64,000 nt of DNA from Glebionis coronaria (GCA_025667525.1 CM046876.1:536908038-536972037), one strand, 5' to 3'; shown: positions 31,881-44,266, counted from the stretch's first letter. The notes: a model not told the origin generated them from the sequence alone. A program made the numbers and translations.

Positions 31881-32308
31881 ACTAGACTCCGCTCCCTTTT
31901 TGTCCTTTAGTGGTGGAGGTCTTATCTGATTATAAAATATCCTGAAAGGATATTCCAAATCAAAAGGGAATATGCCATTTTCAAATTTTCAAATATTTAA
32001 TTTAATAAAACATTTTCTTAAAAAGAAAGTTTAATTAAAAAACTTGTCACACTTAATAAAAAGTGAGTTTTAAGAAAAGATTAAATCACTTGATCACTTG
32101 ATTAAGGTTAGTACTTGTTTATTCATACCTTAAGTGAAAATGACTAAAATAAAAAATACTTGAACTCAAGAATTCGTTTTTCGTTGTTTTCGTAAATGCT
32201 TGTTTTTACATATTGTCGTAATCAAAACTAAGCGAGACTAAAAAATGCAAGTAACGTTTTTAGGCATTATTGCATTAACACAACCCATTTTCCACCTCTA
32301 GGTACAAC

Positions 32309-33084
32309 ATTATACGATCTTTCATTTTTTATGATCTAGAAACCATGCATCAGATGGAGCTAGAACATAACAAAATTCCATACTATTAAATTAGAATAGT
32401 TGGGTTTTTAAGCCAATCGACCCAAACTTAGATTTTTCAATCTACCTGGTACTATACTATTGACCCAATTGAACGACTCATAACAAAGTTATCAAAAACA
32501 AACCTTGACCAGGTTTCGTCCTTTAAAAAAGGCACGCGTTTCGATAAGTCTGCACATGCCACCATAAAGAGTAGAAAACACCATACAAATACTCATTTTG
32601 CCTCGTCTTTAGCCATATATTTTGGAACCACTCGAAATGTTGGATAGTTTGGCTATGTTTTGCAACCTTTTTCTTTATTGAGGGTTACTTATGTAACCTT
32701 TTTTGGTTACTAACTTATATGTCAAGTGTGCAGGTGTTTGAGGGGCTTTCATGCCAACCCTTCAAAGTTGATTGGAGCTTATATACATCGCATTTCTCAT
32801 AGTTAGGGTTTCATGGTCGTTCTATCACTCTCTCTCTCTTCTCTCACTTTCTCTGACTAAAAACTTAAACATATAATCGTTTGATATTGATTCTCAGTTT
32901 AGTAGTTAGTATTTTAGTAGTTAGGTTGTATTGAACTATTGTATTTCAGATTGAATCCACTTTGGGGACAATCTTTTGCTTTGTATGTTGATAGCACCCG
33001 ATTGGGGACTATCTGTTTTGATTTCTAAGTTAATAAAGCACGTGGATGGTTGATTGATTTCTAAGTAGAGTGGGAGACCCAAAA
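32309..33084. other. Unassigned sequence before the Tat-type gag
   Basis: Non-coding. The last 400 bp, from CTCTCTCTCTTCTC (32828) through the TTGGGGACAATC and TTGGGGACTATC repeats, lead directly into gag and may be LTR/leader of the Tat element, but I see no LTR termini or primer-binding site. Confidence 0.4.
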
Positions 33085-33787
33085 AGGTAAAAAAGGTACA
33101 TCGATGACCTTGCTCAACCCTGGCTATACGAAGATGTTGCCCTGTTCACGCCCCATATCAGAAACTTTGATTTCCCAAGGAAAATCCGCATGCCGAGTCA
33201 GGCAAAAACATACGAAAGATCAGGAGACCCGGAAGATCACGTGAAAATCTTCCAAGCTTCAGCAAAAGTGGAAAAATGGGCCATATCCACATGGTGCCAC
33301 ATGTTAAAATCCACCTTGATTGGCAACGCCCGGGTATGGTTCGACGACCTGCCAGCAGAAACGATCGATAGTTACAATGACTTAAAAACAAAATTCCTGG
33401 CTAATTATCTCCAGGAGAAGAAATGCATCGAAGACCCTGTGGAACTTCATCAAATCAAACAGAAAGAAGGAGAACCCACAACAGAATTCATGAAACGTTT
33501 AAAAATCGAAGTCAGGCACGTTAAAGCGGCCCTCGAATGCATGAAAATATCTGGATTCATACACAGTATCACACATCCTGGGTTGATCAAACGTCTACAT
33601 GACAATATCCTAAAGACAATGGATGAAGCGATGAGAGAAACCGTAGCCTTCCTAAGAGGAGAGGTCACAGTCGCACACCAATCCAGGAAAAAAAGGGGCA
33701 TGCATGGAAACATGAGGGAAACAAAAAGCCACACTTTAATAGAAGACCAAATTTCCATAAAGCACAAGATCAGATAGGTGGAAGAAT
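33085..33787 (+). pseudogene. Ty3/gypsy Tat/Ogre-type gag, first part
   Basis: Open from about 33085, with PHIRNFDFPRKIRMPSQ, then YERSGDPEDHVKIF and WFDDLPAETIDSYNDL, which is the retrotransposon gag (capsid) domain of the Tat lineage; continues NYLQEKKCIEDPVELHQIKQ and ends by entering the copia LTR at 33788. The remainder of gag is displaced to 44774-45171 by two later insertions, with a short piece at 41743-41757 between them. No pol belonging to it is visible in the window. Confidence 0.82.
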
Positions 33788-34145
33788 TGAAAGTTTATGG
33801 ACTTATATTTAATAGTCGTGTGATAGGATCAAACTCGAGATTACGGGATTGCACTCAATACGTAAAGAGTTAATTTATTTAATAAATATATAGTTATTAT
33901 ATTTATTAAATTAAATCGAGCTATAACTTTAACGACCGTTAAATAATTAAGAGTTAAGTATTAACGAGTGTTGTGGAACTAAAAGGAAGAAGGAAAGAAG
34001 GTTCTGGAACACCCCACATAAGGGGTGTTCGTCGGTCGGTTATGGAGACAAGGGGGAAGGAAAATTTTCCTTATATTGTTTTTTACTTGGGCTACAAGAA
34101 TTCCTAGGCCTATATAAACATACCCTCACCCTCATAATTCAACAT

Positions 34146-34190
<45 letters not shown>

Positions 34191-34596
34191 AGCCGATCGA
34201 AACATCAAACCCAACAAAGAGTTTCAGTTGGTTTTGTTTGGTTTTTGGTTTAGCTTATAATCTAGTCCTAGCCCCTCTCTAGGGTTGTTGGGTAGATTTT
34301 CCAAAAGCGTAGAAGCTCGGTTTACACGTGCTAGACTCACGGTTAGCTCGTTGTATTACGTGTGTACAAGAACGTAATATAGTCTTACTTTAGACTATAT
34401 CTTGGTGGTGTTTGTTATAAACCCTAATTGGTGATTCGTTCTTTATCTTGTGGAATCACATTAGCTAAAAGGTATGTAACCCTAATTCGATTAATTATAA
34501 TTGTGTTATTATGATCTTGTTAAATCGCTTCCGCTATATGTGTGCTTTGATTTTGTTTAGGGTTTTATATAACTGTTATGAACTAATAAACCTTTA
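33788..34596 (+). repeat. Copia 5' LTR
   Basis: Begins TGAAAGTTTATGG; ends AATAAACCTTTA, where the 3' LTR ends CTTCA, so the terminal CA has changed to TA. It is longer than the 3' LTR mainly because of a CT microsatellite. Confidence 0.9.
34151..34184. repeat. (CT)17 microsatellite in copia 5' LTR
   Basis: An uninterrupted CT run; the 3' LTR has only a short CTCCCTCTCT remnant at the same place (near 41314), so it expanded or shrank after insertion. Confidence 0.95.
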
Positions 34597-34597
34597 G

Positions 34598-34610
34598 TGG
34601 TATCAGAGCC
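34598..34610 (+). other. Primer-binding site, copia element
   Basis: TGGTATCAGAGCC one base after the 5' LTR; initiator Met tRNA type. Confidence 0.92.
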
Positions 34611-36131
34611 AGGTTAACATGTTATAATTATCGAAAATCTAAAGTTTTTTAACTAATAATTGTTTTGAGTAACTACATGTTTTTTTAGGTTTTCTTAAAA
34701 ATTAAGGTTTTGTTTTTTTTAAAATTAGGGTTTGGCCAAATTTTATATAAAAAAGAAATGATTTTGAAACCCTAAATTACATGTTGTATGATTTTAGATT
34801 AAATTGCATGATTAATTGTTATGTCATGTAAATTAAAGGTTACGATCCGAAGAGATTTAATTGTTAAGAAATTTGGGTGTATCCATGATGAACGTGCATG
34901 TTTTCATGGATCATAAAATTGTATGGTTATATGATTTTATGTGCTACTTATTTATTTGAGTCAATAAATCTTGAATTAGGGAAGACTTTTATATGAATAT
35001 AAAAACCTAGATTTGATGATTATTGAATAAATCGTATGCATGTGGCTATTTGATTTATTTATTGCAAATATAAATTGTTATTACGTGTTTATGATTTAGT
35101 TTTATTACTTGTTTATGTTAAAATTGTTCGAATTGTGGTAAACAAGGGTTTTAAAAAAAATATGGACTAAATCATATTAAAAATTAAGATATGTCTGAGA
35201 TCTAAATTACATAGAATTACATTGCTTGGTGAATCTCAATAATAATCTAACGGCATACTCCTTTTGACAAACTATAAAGTGGGTATAACGCACCGCTGGT
35301 CATGTACCCGGTTAAGGAAGGAGGTGTTATGCCATTAGTCACTGACCAAATTCCCCGCTCGCCTGTGCGTCAAATTGAAATTACCTACGATTATTACTTG
35401 CATTATACCTTAAGATTGATTTACCGCAAATTCACATCCGAATCACAATGAATAAGGTTATTGCTTTGTGCTTTAGCCGTGTTCTAAGAAGTACGTTGTG
35501 AATAGTTGTGGGTAAAATTCTTTGATTGGTTAAACCAATACCTCAGCATAATTTATATAAAAATTTAGTCTCGTGAAAAAGTTTACTAAATTTTTTATTA
35601 AACTTATGCTATGGAGTTGTACGCATGCTTCTCCATACATTGATTTTGACATCAAATTAATACTCTTAAAATTTAAGTTGAATGCTATCTAATTGACGAA
35701 CACTTGAAATTACTACGTCGTCATATGAGATTTTTGGACGATGTTGTAATGGAAAGAAAACCTTCATAAAATTAGAATTCGCATGATAGTTTTACGTTAT
35801 TCAGATTATACGACTTAATTAAGTTACTCAGTGAGATCTGGAAACTTAAGGCATCAGAAGGGATGAAACATGTTTACAATGCAAAACGCTCTTTTAGCAA
35901 TGTAAATCCTTTAAATATCTAGAAATTGAAAATTGTTTGTCAATTGAATTGTTCGACAAGTCACTATGTTGAGTGCATTCATTACTAGCAGATCAATTGA
36001 TGTAATGGAATTATGTCAATATATGTTCTAGGATTCAAGGAAAATACTATGGTTTATATACCGGGGTAATTTTATTTTCTTGAAAGTATTTATTATCAAA
36101 AATACTAATATTTGAACTTATTTCTGTAGAA
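34611..36131 (+). other. Copia 5' leader, about 1.5 kb
   Basis: Non-coding DNA between the PBS and gag, AT-rich with no ORF of note; unusually long for a copia leader. Confidence 0.7.
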
Positions 36132-36836
36132 ATGGCTCAACCCGACAATAACACTATAAGTTCTGCGTTCAAAACATTTTTTGATCGTTCTGAACTTACT
36201 GGCCTTAACTTCAATGATCGGTACCGCTCACTAAGAATTGTCTTGAGAGTAACGGGTACTATTGATATCTTGACCACTCCATATCCGGAGGATCTTGCTG
36301 AAGGAGCTTCTGAAGTCGAAAGGCTTGAACACGCTGCTACTATTAAGAAGCACTCAGATGTGGCTTGCTTAATGCTAGGGAAAATGTCCCCTCCACTTCA
36401 AAAGAAGTATGAGCTATTTTCGCCTAAGTGTATGCTTGATGAAATCAAGGCTATGTTCGAGAAGCCGCAAGCTGTTGAGAACTACGAATTAGTAGATGCT
36501 TTGCATAGCTGCAAGCAAACTCCTGGAAAGTCTGTTAGTGCACATTACATGGATATGAGGGGTTATATGGAATAGCTCATTGCACTAGGACAACCCTATG
36601 ATCATAATATGGCTATTAACTTGATCAATAGGTCCCTTAACAAGGATTTCAATGATTTTGTTAGAAACTATAATATGCATTGCACGGGGAAGACAGTTAA
36701 CGATTTACATGCAATGCTCATTGACTACAAAAAGGGGTTAAAGGACAAGGCATCTACCTCTATTCATCCTGTACTAACCATACAAAATGGTAGAGTGAGT
36801 AAGCCAAAACCACAAGCAAACAAGAAGAAAGGCTAA
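36132..36836 (+). pseudogene. Copia gag (one TAG)
   Basis: The ATG at 36132 follows the leader and opens MAQPDNNTISSAFKTFF. Capsid-like blocks include YRSLRIVLRVTGTIDIL and HSCKQTPGKSVSAHYMDM. A TAG at 36573-36575 interrupts YME-LIALG, where the family has Q (CAG to TAG). It resumes MAINLINRSLNKDFNDFV and runs to 36836. No zinc knuckle is readable; a Lys-rich tail (KPKPQANKKKG) ends it. Confidence 0.8.
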
Positions 36837-37080
36837 GGCAAGGTGATAAGGGCAAGCAAGTTGCGACTTATTCAAAACCTAAGCAGAACTTTGTCAAGAC
36901 GAATCAATCTCAAAAGCAGAACATTGTCAAGACGAATCAATCTCAAAAGGATGAGACTTGTCACCATTGAAAGGATGCCCTCTTTATCTCGAAGAGTTTC
37001 GAGAAATAAAGAAAAAGTTTGAGTAGAGCGCCGCAGCTTCAGGTACTTTATTTATGATTGAATTATTTAATTTGACATAC

Positions 37081-40000
37081 AAATTAAAATCCTGGGTATA
37101 TGATACGGGATGCGGTATTAACATTTGTAATACACTGCAGGGATTTAATCTGGAAAGGAAGCTATCCTATGGGGAATAATTTCTGTAAGTGGGCAATGGT
37201 GCACAAGCAGTGGTAGAAGCTATAGGAACATTTAATTTAGTTTTACCTTCGGGTTTAGTATTTATTGTATATGATTGTCATTATGCACCTACAATTGTTA
37301 GGGGTGTTATTTCCTTTTCTTGTTTGTTGAATATTAGAATTGTTCACACTATTGATAATAATGGAATTTCTGTTTGGAAAGATGGTATTTTCTATTTTAA
37401 TGTAATTTCTGTGAATGGTGTGTTTGAAATAGACATGTATGATAATTCCAAGTATAATAATAATTCTGTTTTTAGCATGAGTAAGAAGAGAAAGTTTGAC
37501 AAGAAATCTTCTTATCTTTGACATTGTAGACTTGACCATATTGGAAAGACTCGTATACAAAAGCTTCAACGTGAAGGAATTTTGGAAAATATCAATGATG
37601 AATCATTTGATAAATGTGAGTCTTGTATCTCTAGAAAGATGACCAAGAAACCTTTTAATAGTAATATTGAAAGGGCTACTGATCTACTTGGTTTAATACA
37701 CACTAATGTGTGTGGACCACTTAAACATGTGTCAAGGAAAGGTGCTAGATACTTCTTAACATTTACGGATGATTATAGCCGTTATGGTTATGTTTATTTA
37801 CTTAAGCATAAACATGAGGTATTTGAAACATTCAAAGTCTTTAAAGTAGAAGTAGAATTACAACTAGGAAAGAAGATTAAAGCTCTTCGTTCTGATAGAG
37901 GTGGTGAATATTTAAGTCAAGAGTTTAAAGATTATTTAAGTGAGAATGGAATTGTTCAGAATCTTACTTCTTCCTATACGCCACAACAAAATGGTGTATC
38001 CGAAAGGAGAAATCGTACACTATTAGATATGGTGCGATCTATGTTTAATCTTACAAATTTACCATTATCCTTTTGGGATTATGCCTTAGAATCTGCGGTT
38101 CGCATTTTGAATATGGTTCCCATATAGAAGGTGAATAAGACACCATATGAACTATGGCATGGCAAAAAGCCATATTTGTCTTATTTAAAGGTTTGGGGTT
38201 GCGAGGCGTATGTGAAACGTGACTCGGGTGACAAACTCCAACAACGATATGTGAGATGTATCTTTGTAGGATACCCTAAGAAAACTATGGGTTACTACTT
38301 TTATTATTCACCTGAGAACAAAGTAATTGTTGCTAGGTATGGAGACTTCCTTGAAAGTGATCTTGTAAATCAAGAATTCAGTGGGAGAAATTATGATCTT
38401 GAAGAGAGTCATATTGATACATTACCTTCTGAAAACACTAGCGAAATAATTCTTGTAGAACCAGAAAGTCTGGTGGTTCCACCAGAGTTAGTTCCTCTGC
38501 GTAGATCTGAAAGGATTTAAAACGCAAATGGAAATATATGTCTTAATATAGAGGATGATGAAGTAGGGGATATTGGAGAACATGCTAATTATCAATCCGC
38601 CATGCTTGATCCTGAGAAGAATAAGTGGATGGTTGCTATGGATGAGGAAATGAAATCTATGAAAGTTAATGATGTTTGGATTCTTGTAGATCCACCATCA
38701 AATGCTAAATTAGTGAGACATAAGTGGATATACAAGAAGAAAACCGTCATGGACGAAAAAATACAATCCTATAAAGCTCGTTTAGTAGCTAAAGGTTTTA
38801 CTCAAACTTTTGGCGTAGACTATGAGGAGACATTTTCTCCTGTAGCAGACTTAAGAGCTATTAGGATTCTCATAGCTATAGCAACATACTATGACTATGA
38901 GATATGGCAAAAAGATGTTAAAACTGCTTTCTAGAACGGTCGCTTAGATGAAGACATCTATATGCAACAACCGGAAAGGTATGTAGATCCTAAAAATCCA
39001 AAACACGTATGTAAACTTCATAGATCTATTTATGGTTTAAAGCAAGCATCACGTCAATGAAATAAACGATTTGATGAAGAAATAAAAAAGTTCAGATTTA
39101 TTCAAAATCGTGATGAGCCATGTGTATATCGCAAAGCTAGTGGGAGTGATGTAGTATTTCTAGTCCTATATGTTGATGACATATTAATCATGGGAAGTAA
39201 CATTCCAAGACTTAAAGTTGTTAAGGATTATCTTGGTAAATGTTTTTCTATGAAGGATCTAGGAGAAGCTGCATACATTCTGGGAATTAAGATCTACTGA
39301 GATAGGAAAAGACGGTTAATTGGTCTTAGTCAAGATGCTTATATAGATAAGATATTGAAGAAGTATAATATTCATAATTCCAAGAAAGGTTTTCAACCTA
39401 TGGAAGTTAAGCATAATTTAAGTCATGAGATGGTTGCTTCAACTCCTGAAGAGGAGGCATAGATGTAGAAGGTGCCTTATGCTTCGGCTGTAGGATCTAT
39501 TATGTATGCTGTAAGATGCACAAGGCCCGATGTGGCGTTTGCTTAGAACTTGGTCAGTCGTTACCAACAAAATCCAGGGAAGCTCCACTGGACTGCTGTT
39601 AAACTTATTCTAAAGTACAGGAGTACGAAAGATATATTTTTGGTATTTGGAGGGAAACCAGACACAGAACTGAATGTAACATGTTTCTGTGATGCGTCCT
39701 GGCAATGTGATAAAGACGATACGAAGTCTCAGATGGGTTACGTGTTTGTTGTCAATGGAGGAGCAGTTGACTAGAAGAGCAAGAAACAGACTACGCTTGC
39801 AATGCATGCTACTCAATTTGAGTACATGGCTGCTTCAGAAGCTGCAATGGAAGCTGTTTGGATTAGGAAGTTTATTAGAGATCTTGGAGTGATTCCTTCA
39901 ACTAAAGAACCTATTGATATATATTGTGACAATTCTACTGCAATAATATTCGCCAATGATTCAGGAGTCATGAAAGGCGCCAGACACTTTAAGCGTAGAC

Positions 40001-40164
40001 GTCACTACGTCCGAGAACAAGTAGAAGCTCGTGAAATCAAATTAATAAAAGTTCACACAGATGATAACGTAGCTGATCCTTTTACTAAGGCTTTGCCTAG
40101 ACCAAAGGTTGTTAAGCATGCCAAGGCTATTGGGCTGCAACTAGCTAGCGAACTCATGCAATAA
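37081..40164 (+). pseudogene. Copia pol: integrase, RT, RNase H (broken)
   Basis: Pre-integrase part near 37189-37600 (HCRLDHIGKTRIQKLQ, with TGG to TGA before H), integrase core 37690-38127 (FTDDYSRYGYVYLL; RSDRGGEYLSQ; SYTPQQNGVSERRNRT), RT 38602-39300 (KARLVAKGFTQTFGVDYEE; VLYVDDILIMGS), RNase H 39670-40164 (CDASWQCDKDDTKSQMGY; ATQFEYMAASEAAMEAVW; KVHTDDNVADPFTKALP). Stops include 38125, 38932, 39058, 39298, 39461, 39467, 39544 and 39772; several fit TGG to TGA/TAG or CAG to TAG. It is one pol gene that decayed largely by point mutation. Confidence 0.9.
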
Positions 40165-40943
40165 ATCTGTGATTAGTATTTGGATAAGGATGTTAAGACA
40201 TTATTATTTAATAAAATAAAGATTGGGTTTCGTTTATTCTTATTAATTTATTTTGTATCCTATTTTACATGTTATAAAACATGAATAAATTGTTATGCTA
40301 AATGTCCGTTGACGATTAATAATATGGGAATATTAGTAAATTAAGACAAATGAAAATTGCAGTGGAGTATACTTGAAAGTATATTGATCGATTTTGGATG
40401 ATATTCGATGAATCGAATATTGGACTTATCCCAACTATATGATTTTACTTTGTGGATCTTTGTCATCAAGTAAATCATAAATAGTTATCCTTAGACCCGA
40501 GATACCAGAAAACTGTTTTGAATCTAGTGCATTTTTGTGGAATAATCTAACGCTAAACCTAAGCGGTAACTATAAGGATTATTTTCAAAGGTGTTGCAAA
40601 ATTAATAGGTTTTTCTTGTAGTCAATATGGAATTTATTTCCTCCAAGTTTGTTTTGGAGTATAATACAGCTGGGCCCCTCGTGGGATTAGTAAGATGTTT
40701 GTGTGGCCGCACCCAAATTTGTTTTGGTAATCTTGCTTAATCTGTGAACGAGAAACAGAATGGTTAATGAAAGGAATTACTGAGATCTATATCCTTATTA
40801 ACGTTGTATTAGTAATAAAAGGACAATAATAATTATGAATCATTAAAAGGTTTTATCAAGGAGACCTTACTCGAGTTGTACTAGAGACATTGCTAGTGTA
40901 ACTACACGCTAGTTAATGTAATCACGATATTCAAAATATGTCC

Positions 40944-40953
40944 AAGTGGGAGC
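40944..40953 (+). other. Polypurine tract, copia element
   Basis: AAGTGGGAGC directly before the 3' LTR; primes plus-strand DNA synthesis. Confidence 0.8.
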
Positions 40954-41737
40954 TGAAAGTTTATGGACTTATATTTAATAGTCGTGTGATGGGATCGAAC
41001 TCGAGATTACAGGATTGCACTCAATACGTAAAGAGTTAATTTAATTAATAAATATATTAATTATATTTATTAAATTAAATCGAGCTATAACTTTAACGAC
41101 CGTTAAATAATTAAGAGTTAAGTATTAACGAGCATTGTGGAATTAAAAGGAAGAAGGAAAGAAGGTTCCGGAACACCCCACGTAAGGGGTGTTCGTTGGT
41201 CGATTATGGAGACAAGGGGGAAGGAAAAGTTTCCTTATATTATTTTTTACTTGGGCTACAAGAATTCGTGGGCGTATATAAACATACCCTCACCCTCATA
41301 ATTCAACACACAATCTCTCCCTCTCTTTCTCTAGCCGATCACAACACCAAACCTAACAAAGGGTTTTGGTTGGTTTTGTTTGGTTTTCGATTTAACTTAT
41401 AATCCAGTCCTACCCCCTCTCTAGGGTTGTTGGTAGATTTTCCACAAGCGTAGAAGCTCGGTTTACACGTGCTAGACTCACTGTTAGCTCGTTGTATTAC
41501 GTGTGTACAATAACGTAATATAGTCTTACTTTAGACTATATCTTGCTGGTGTTTGTTATAAACCCTAATTGGTGATTCGTTCTTTATCTTGTGGAATCGC
41601 ATTAGCTAAAAGGTATGTAACCCTAATTCGATAAATTATAATTGTGTTATTATTATCTTGTTAAATCGCTTCTGCTATATGTGTGCTTTGATCTTGTTTA
41701 GGGTTTTTTATAATTGTTATGAACTAATAAACCTTCA
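40954..41737 (+). repeat. Copia 3' LTR
   Basis: 784 bp, TGAAAGTTT...CTTCA, closely similar to the 5' LTR apart from the CT tract and scattered substitutions. Confidence 0.9.
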
Positions 41738-41757
41738 AGAATGACAAATTCACACTA

Positions 41758-42120
41758 TGTTGGGACTTAGAGATCTTGAGTTGATATGACAAAACAAGAT
41801 GAAGGACCTAGTAGTAATATATTAGCTTAGTTAGTAAGCTAGGGTTGTCATGTAACCCTAGTTCCTCTATTATATAAAGAGGGTAGCACCTTGGTTGTTA
41901 TTCACTCATTCATAAACAATGTAAACCATAGGTGTGTGTGCGTTCCTCCTGGTGTCAAGCCTATAAGGCACCAGGAGTAGTAGTTAATAGTTTATTAATA
42001 GTAATCATTTCATTAGTGAAAACCTTGTTCTTGGTTATGATTGTGTTCTTTATGTTCCGCTGTGCTTATTACAATCATGATCATGATATCCCAGATGAGT
42101 CTAGATCCTAAGACCCAACA
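41758..42120 (+). repeat. 5' LTR of the non-coding element
   Basis: Contains a TATA-type box, CTCTATTATATAAAGAGG (near 41864-41881), and an inverted CCTGGTG/CACCAGG pair near 41949-41975. Confidence 0.9.
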
Positions 42121-42122
42121 AG

Positions 42123-42141
42123 TGGTATCAGAGCTTGTTGG
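42123..42141 (+). other. Primer-binding site, non-coding element
   Basis: TGGTATCAGAGCTTGTTGG two bases after the LTR; initiator Met tRNA type for the first 12 bases. Confidence 0.88.
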
Positions 42142-43499
42142 CTCTCGATCTGGTTGATCTACAAGGTTTTTGTTGTTATGTTATTTTCTGTTTTTGAATA
42201 AATAATGGTGTCCCTGTTGATCTAGGGTTTTTCCCAACAAACCCTAGATGATTGTTGCTGCTGTTCATATGATGTTGCTGTTGTTACTGGTTCCTAGATG
42301 ATCATACTGGTTTTGGGGAGTTAATTCTTGAATCAACAATAAACCCCGTATGATCATGATGGCTGTTAGAGAATGACGCTTTCAAGAAAGATCTCAATTC
42401 AGATTCATTGTGATGAAACAGTTTTGAGGAATCTAGGGTTTCTATAAACTCTAAATTCGTTTAGAGTTGTTTTGCGTGTTGAGAAAGATGATGGGGACCA
42501 AAACATGATTCTCTCTACTATGGTTATTAAAATGCTGCTGCCAAGGAACATGTACGATTTGACTTCTTGTATCATGTAAGATCACGTGAGGATGGTACCT
42601 AGCTAGGGAAAAGGTACTGTTTGACTCTTGACTTTAAATTCTTTCACGTGTTATTACTTTCAAGGAACAAGTGGTCCCTGTGCATATGATAAAACAAGGT
42701 AATGCTTTATGGAGGTGTTTACATGCATTTGGTCCAAGATATATTGTTCAAAATGTCACGTAAACAGAAAGGGACGGGTGATATGTAGGGCTTACCTTGG
42801 GTGACTCGTTGGTTTGTTTAAAGTCACAAAAGACGAAAAGAAAAAAAATAATACAATAGTTTTGGTCATGTGATGGTTGATCCGAGAGTTTTGGTGTGAT
42901 AAGGTCAATGTGCTACTTTCTAGGAATTATTATTTATCTTCCTACCATATCTCCAGCGTATATTTTATGGGATTTGAGATATATTTGGAAGTCACTTAAT
43001 TTGATCGTATAACTTCTAGTTTGTAGGAACTCTGTTTAAGTCTGATTGTTGAACGTGGGTTCTAGGTCAAACACGTGTGATTAAAAATGGAAATCATTCT
43101 CTCTTTCGTGTATCTGTTATTAACTCCTAATGTTTAGGAAATTTATTCTAGTTGATCGAGGGGTACATTGAAGATTGGTATTGACCTTGACATGCAATCC
43201 CTGGTATTTCGGGATTATATGCTTTTTGTGTTGTTGACTTTGGATATGGCTGCAAGAGTGAGTCTACGTAACTTTGGGAGGTTACATGTTATAGGCTACG
43301 AAATTTAAGGAGCAATATTGGATATTATGGGAAGCTGTAACAGACGTTGGTGGTTTTCTTAATATGCACGAGATTTTAGTAGTCATATTTTGGTCAGTAA
43401 CAGCAACAGCTTCTGCGACAGCGTGGGGACAGATTGAAAAAAAAAGAAAAAAAAGAAAAAAAAGGAAAGGGTTTTGAGATGCTACTGGTAGATTTTCGT

Positions 43500-43760
43500 T
43501 TTGCTACTGGTGAGTTATGGTTCCTACGGGTCATATATTACTCATGTTGGTTATGCTCCCGGTTCCTCTTGGTAATATTCGATGGTTCCTTCTGGTTGAA
43601 TCATCGGCTCCTACTGGTCGGTTGCTACTAGTTAGGTCCTACTGGTCCGTACCACTGGTCGGTTCCTACTGGTTTGTTCCTCCTGGTAGGTGTATGTTCT
43701 TGCTGACTTTCTTATGGTTCCTGCTGGCTTGTTGTATACTAACTTTTCTTTGGCCGGTTT
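43500..43760. repeat. Degenerate GGTTCCTACTGGT repeat
   Basis: The motif GGTTCCTACTGGTC and variants (GGTTCCTTCTGGTT, GGCTCCTACTGGTC, GGTTCCTGCTGGCT) recur about a dozen times at uneven spacing in the element's interior. The reading frame is open over part of it but without protein-like character. Confidence 0.7.
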
Positions 43761-44266
43761 TGGTTCCTTCTAGTCAAGTAAGATTGATAGTACTCTGATT
43801 TAGTGACTAGTCTGATGTCACTACTGTTACTGGAGGAGGAGTTCTCAGCCATCATCATTTCGTTGGGGCGATTCATTGAAGAAGACATTTAATTATCACT
43901 TATTTTATGTTGTAGTTGATTTTCACAGGTTTTGTGTTCTTATCATATCTTAAAAGGGAATGGGCACCCATTTTAAGATAACCTGCTTGGTTTTTATGGT
44001 GACGAAGATTTGACACATCTAGCGAAGGGGTACGATCTATTTTCATAGTGCTCTATGCGTACATTTGCTATCACTTGAAGGGGTTACATTATTGTGCTTA
44101 ATGTCTCATTTATTTGAGGATTTTGTTCGAGCTCGACGTCACGTGGTTAGTGCAAGATATAAGACACAAGTTTGGGAGATTCCACTTCTTCATCAAATTC
44201 GTTATACTTGATTTTCTTCATCAGTGATCTCTTCATAGAGCCTACTGGATTTGCCGTGCACTTCTT

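Larger units (their letters stand above)
23139..32280 (-). mobile_element. Sirevirus-type Ty1/copia retrotransposon, full length, coding broken
   Basis: A 9142-bp element with two 1229-bp LTRs, flanked by CAACC at 23134-23138 and 32281-32285. On the minus strand the order is 5' LTR, PBS (initiator Met tRNA), gag, protease/integrase/RT/RNase H, an extra ORF, polypurine tracts, 3' LTR. Long LTRs, gag with a coiled-coil C-terminal half, several polypurine-like tracts before the 3' LTR and palindromic motifs in U3 all point to the SIRE/Maximus (Sirevirus) lineage. By eye the LTRs differ at about two dozen sites, so insertion is fairly recent. Stops and frameshifts make it non-autonomous now. Confidence 0.93.
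31052..32280 (-). repeat. Sirevirus 5' LTR
   Basis: Same 1229-bp length as the other LTR. The homopurine run is 13 G (31065-31077) with an ACTAGA variant beside it. The promoter box is at 31776-31785 and the palindromic cluster at 31811-31880. The primer-binding site follows two bases beyond its inner end. Confidence 0.93.
20787..32300. mobile_element. Non-autonomous hAT-like foldback element carrying a minisatellite, with nested Sirevirus
   Basis: The left end TAGAGGCGGCAA and right end TTTTCCACCTCTA are inverted hAT-type termini. GGTACAAC is found at 20779-20786 and 32301-32308, a perfect 8-bp duplication. Subterminal sequence repeats CCCATTTGACC-type words (right, 23036-23133; inverted GGTCAAATGGGTT on the left, 20905-20935). 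The interior is a 20-bp minisatellite in two opposite blocks. The Sirevirus at 23139-32280 is a later insertion; without it the element is about 2.4 kb. No transposase is encoded. Confidence 0.88.
33788..41737 (+). mobile_element. Ty1/copia retrotransposon, full length, coding broken (TSD AGAAT)
   Basis: A 7950-bp element with LTRs at 33788-34596 and 40954-41737; AGAAT flanks it at 33783-33787 and 41738-41742. It has a PBS (TGGTATCAGAGCC), a 1.5-kb leader, gag, pol in the copia order (integrase before RT) and a polypurine tract (AAGTGGGAGC). It is inserted in the Tat gag. Many in-frame stops inactivate it. I do not assign a lineage. Confidence 0.93.
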
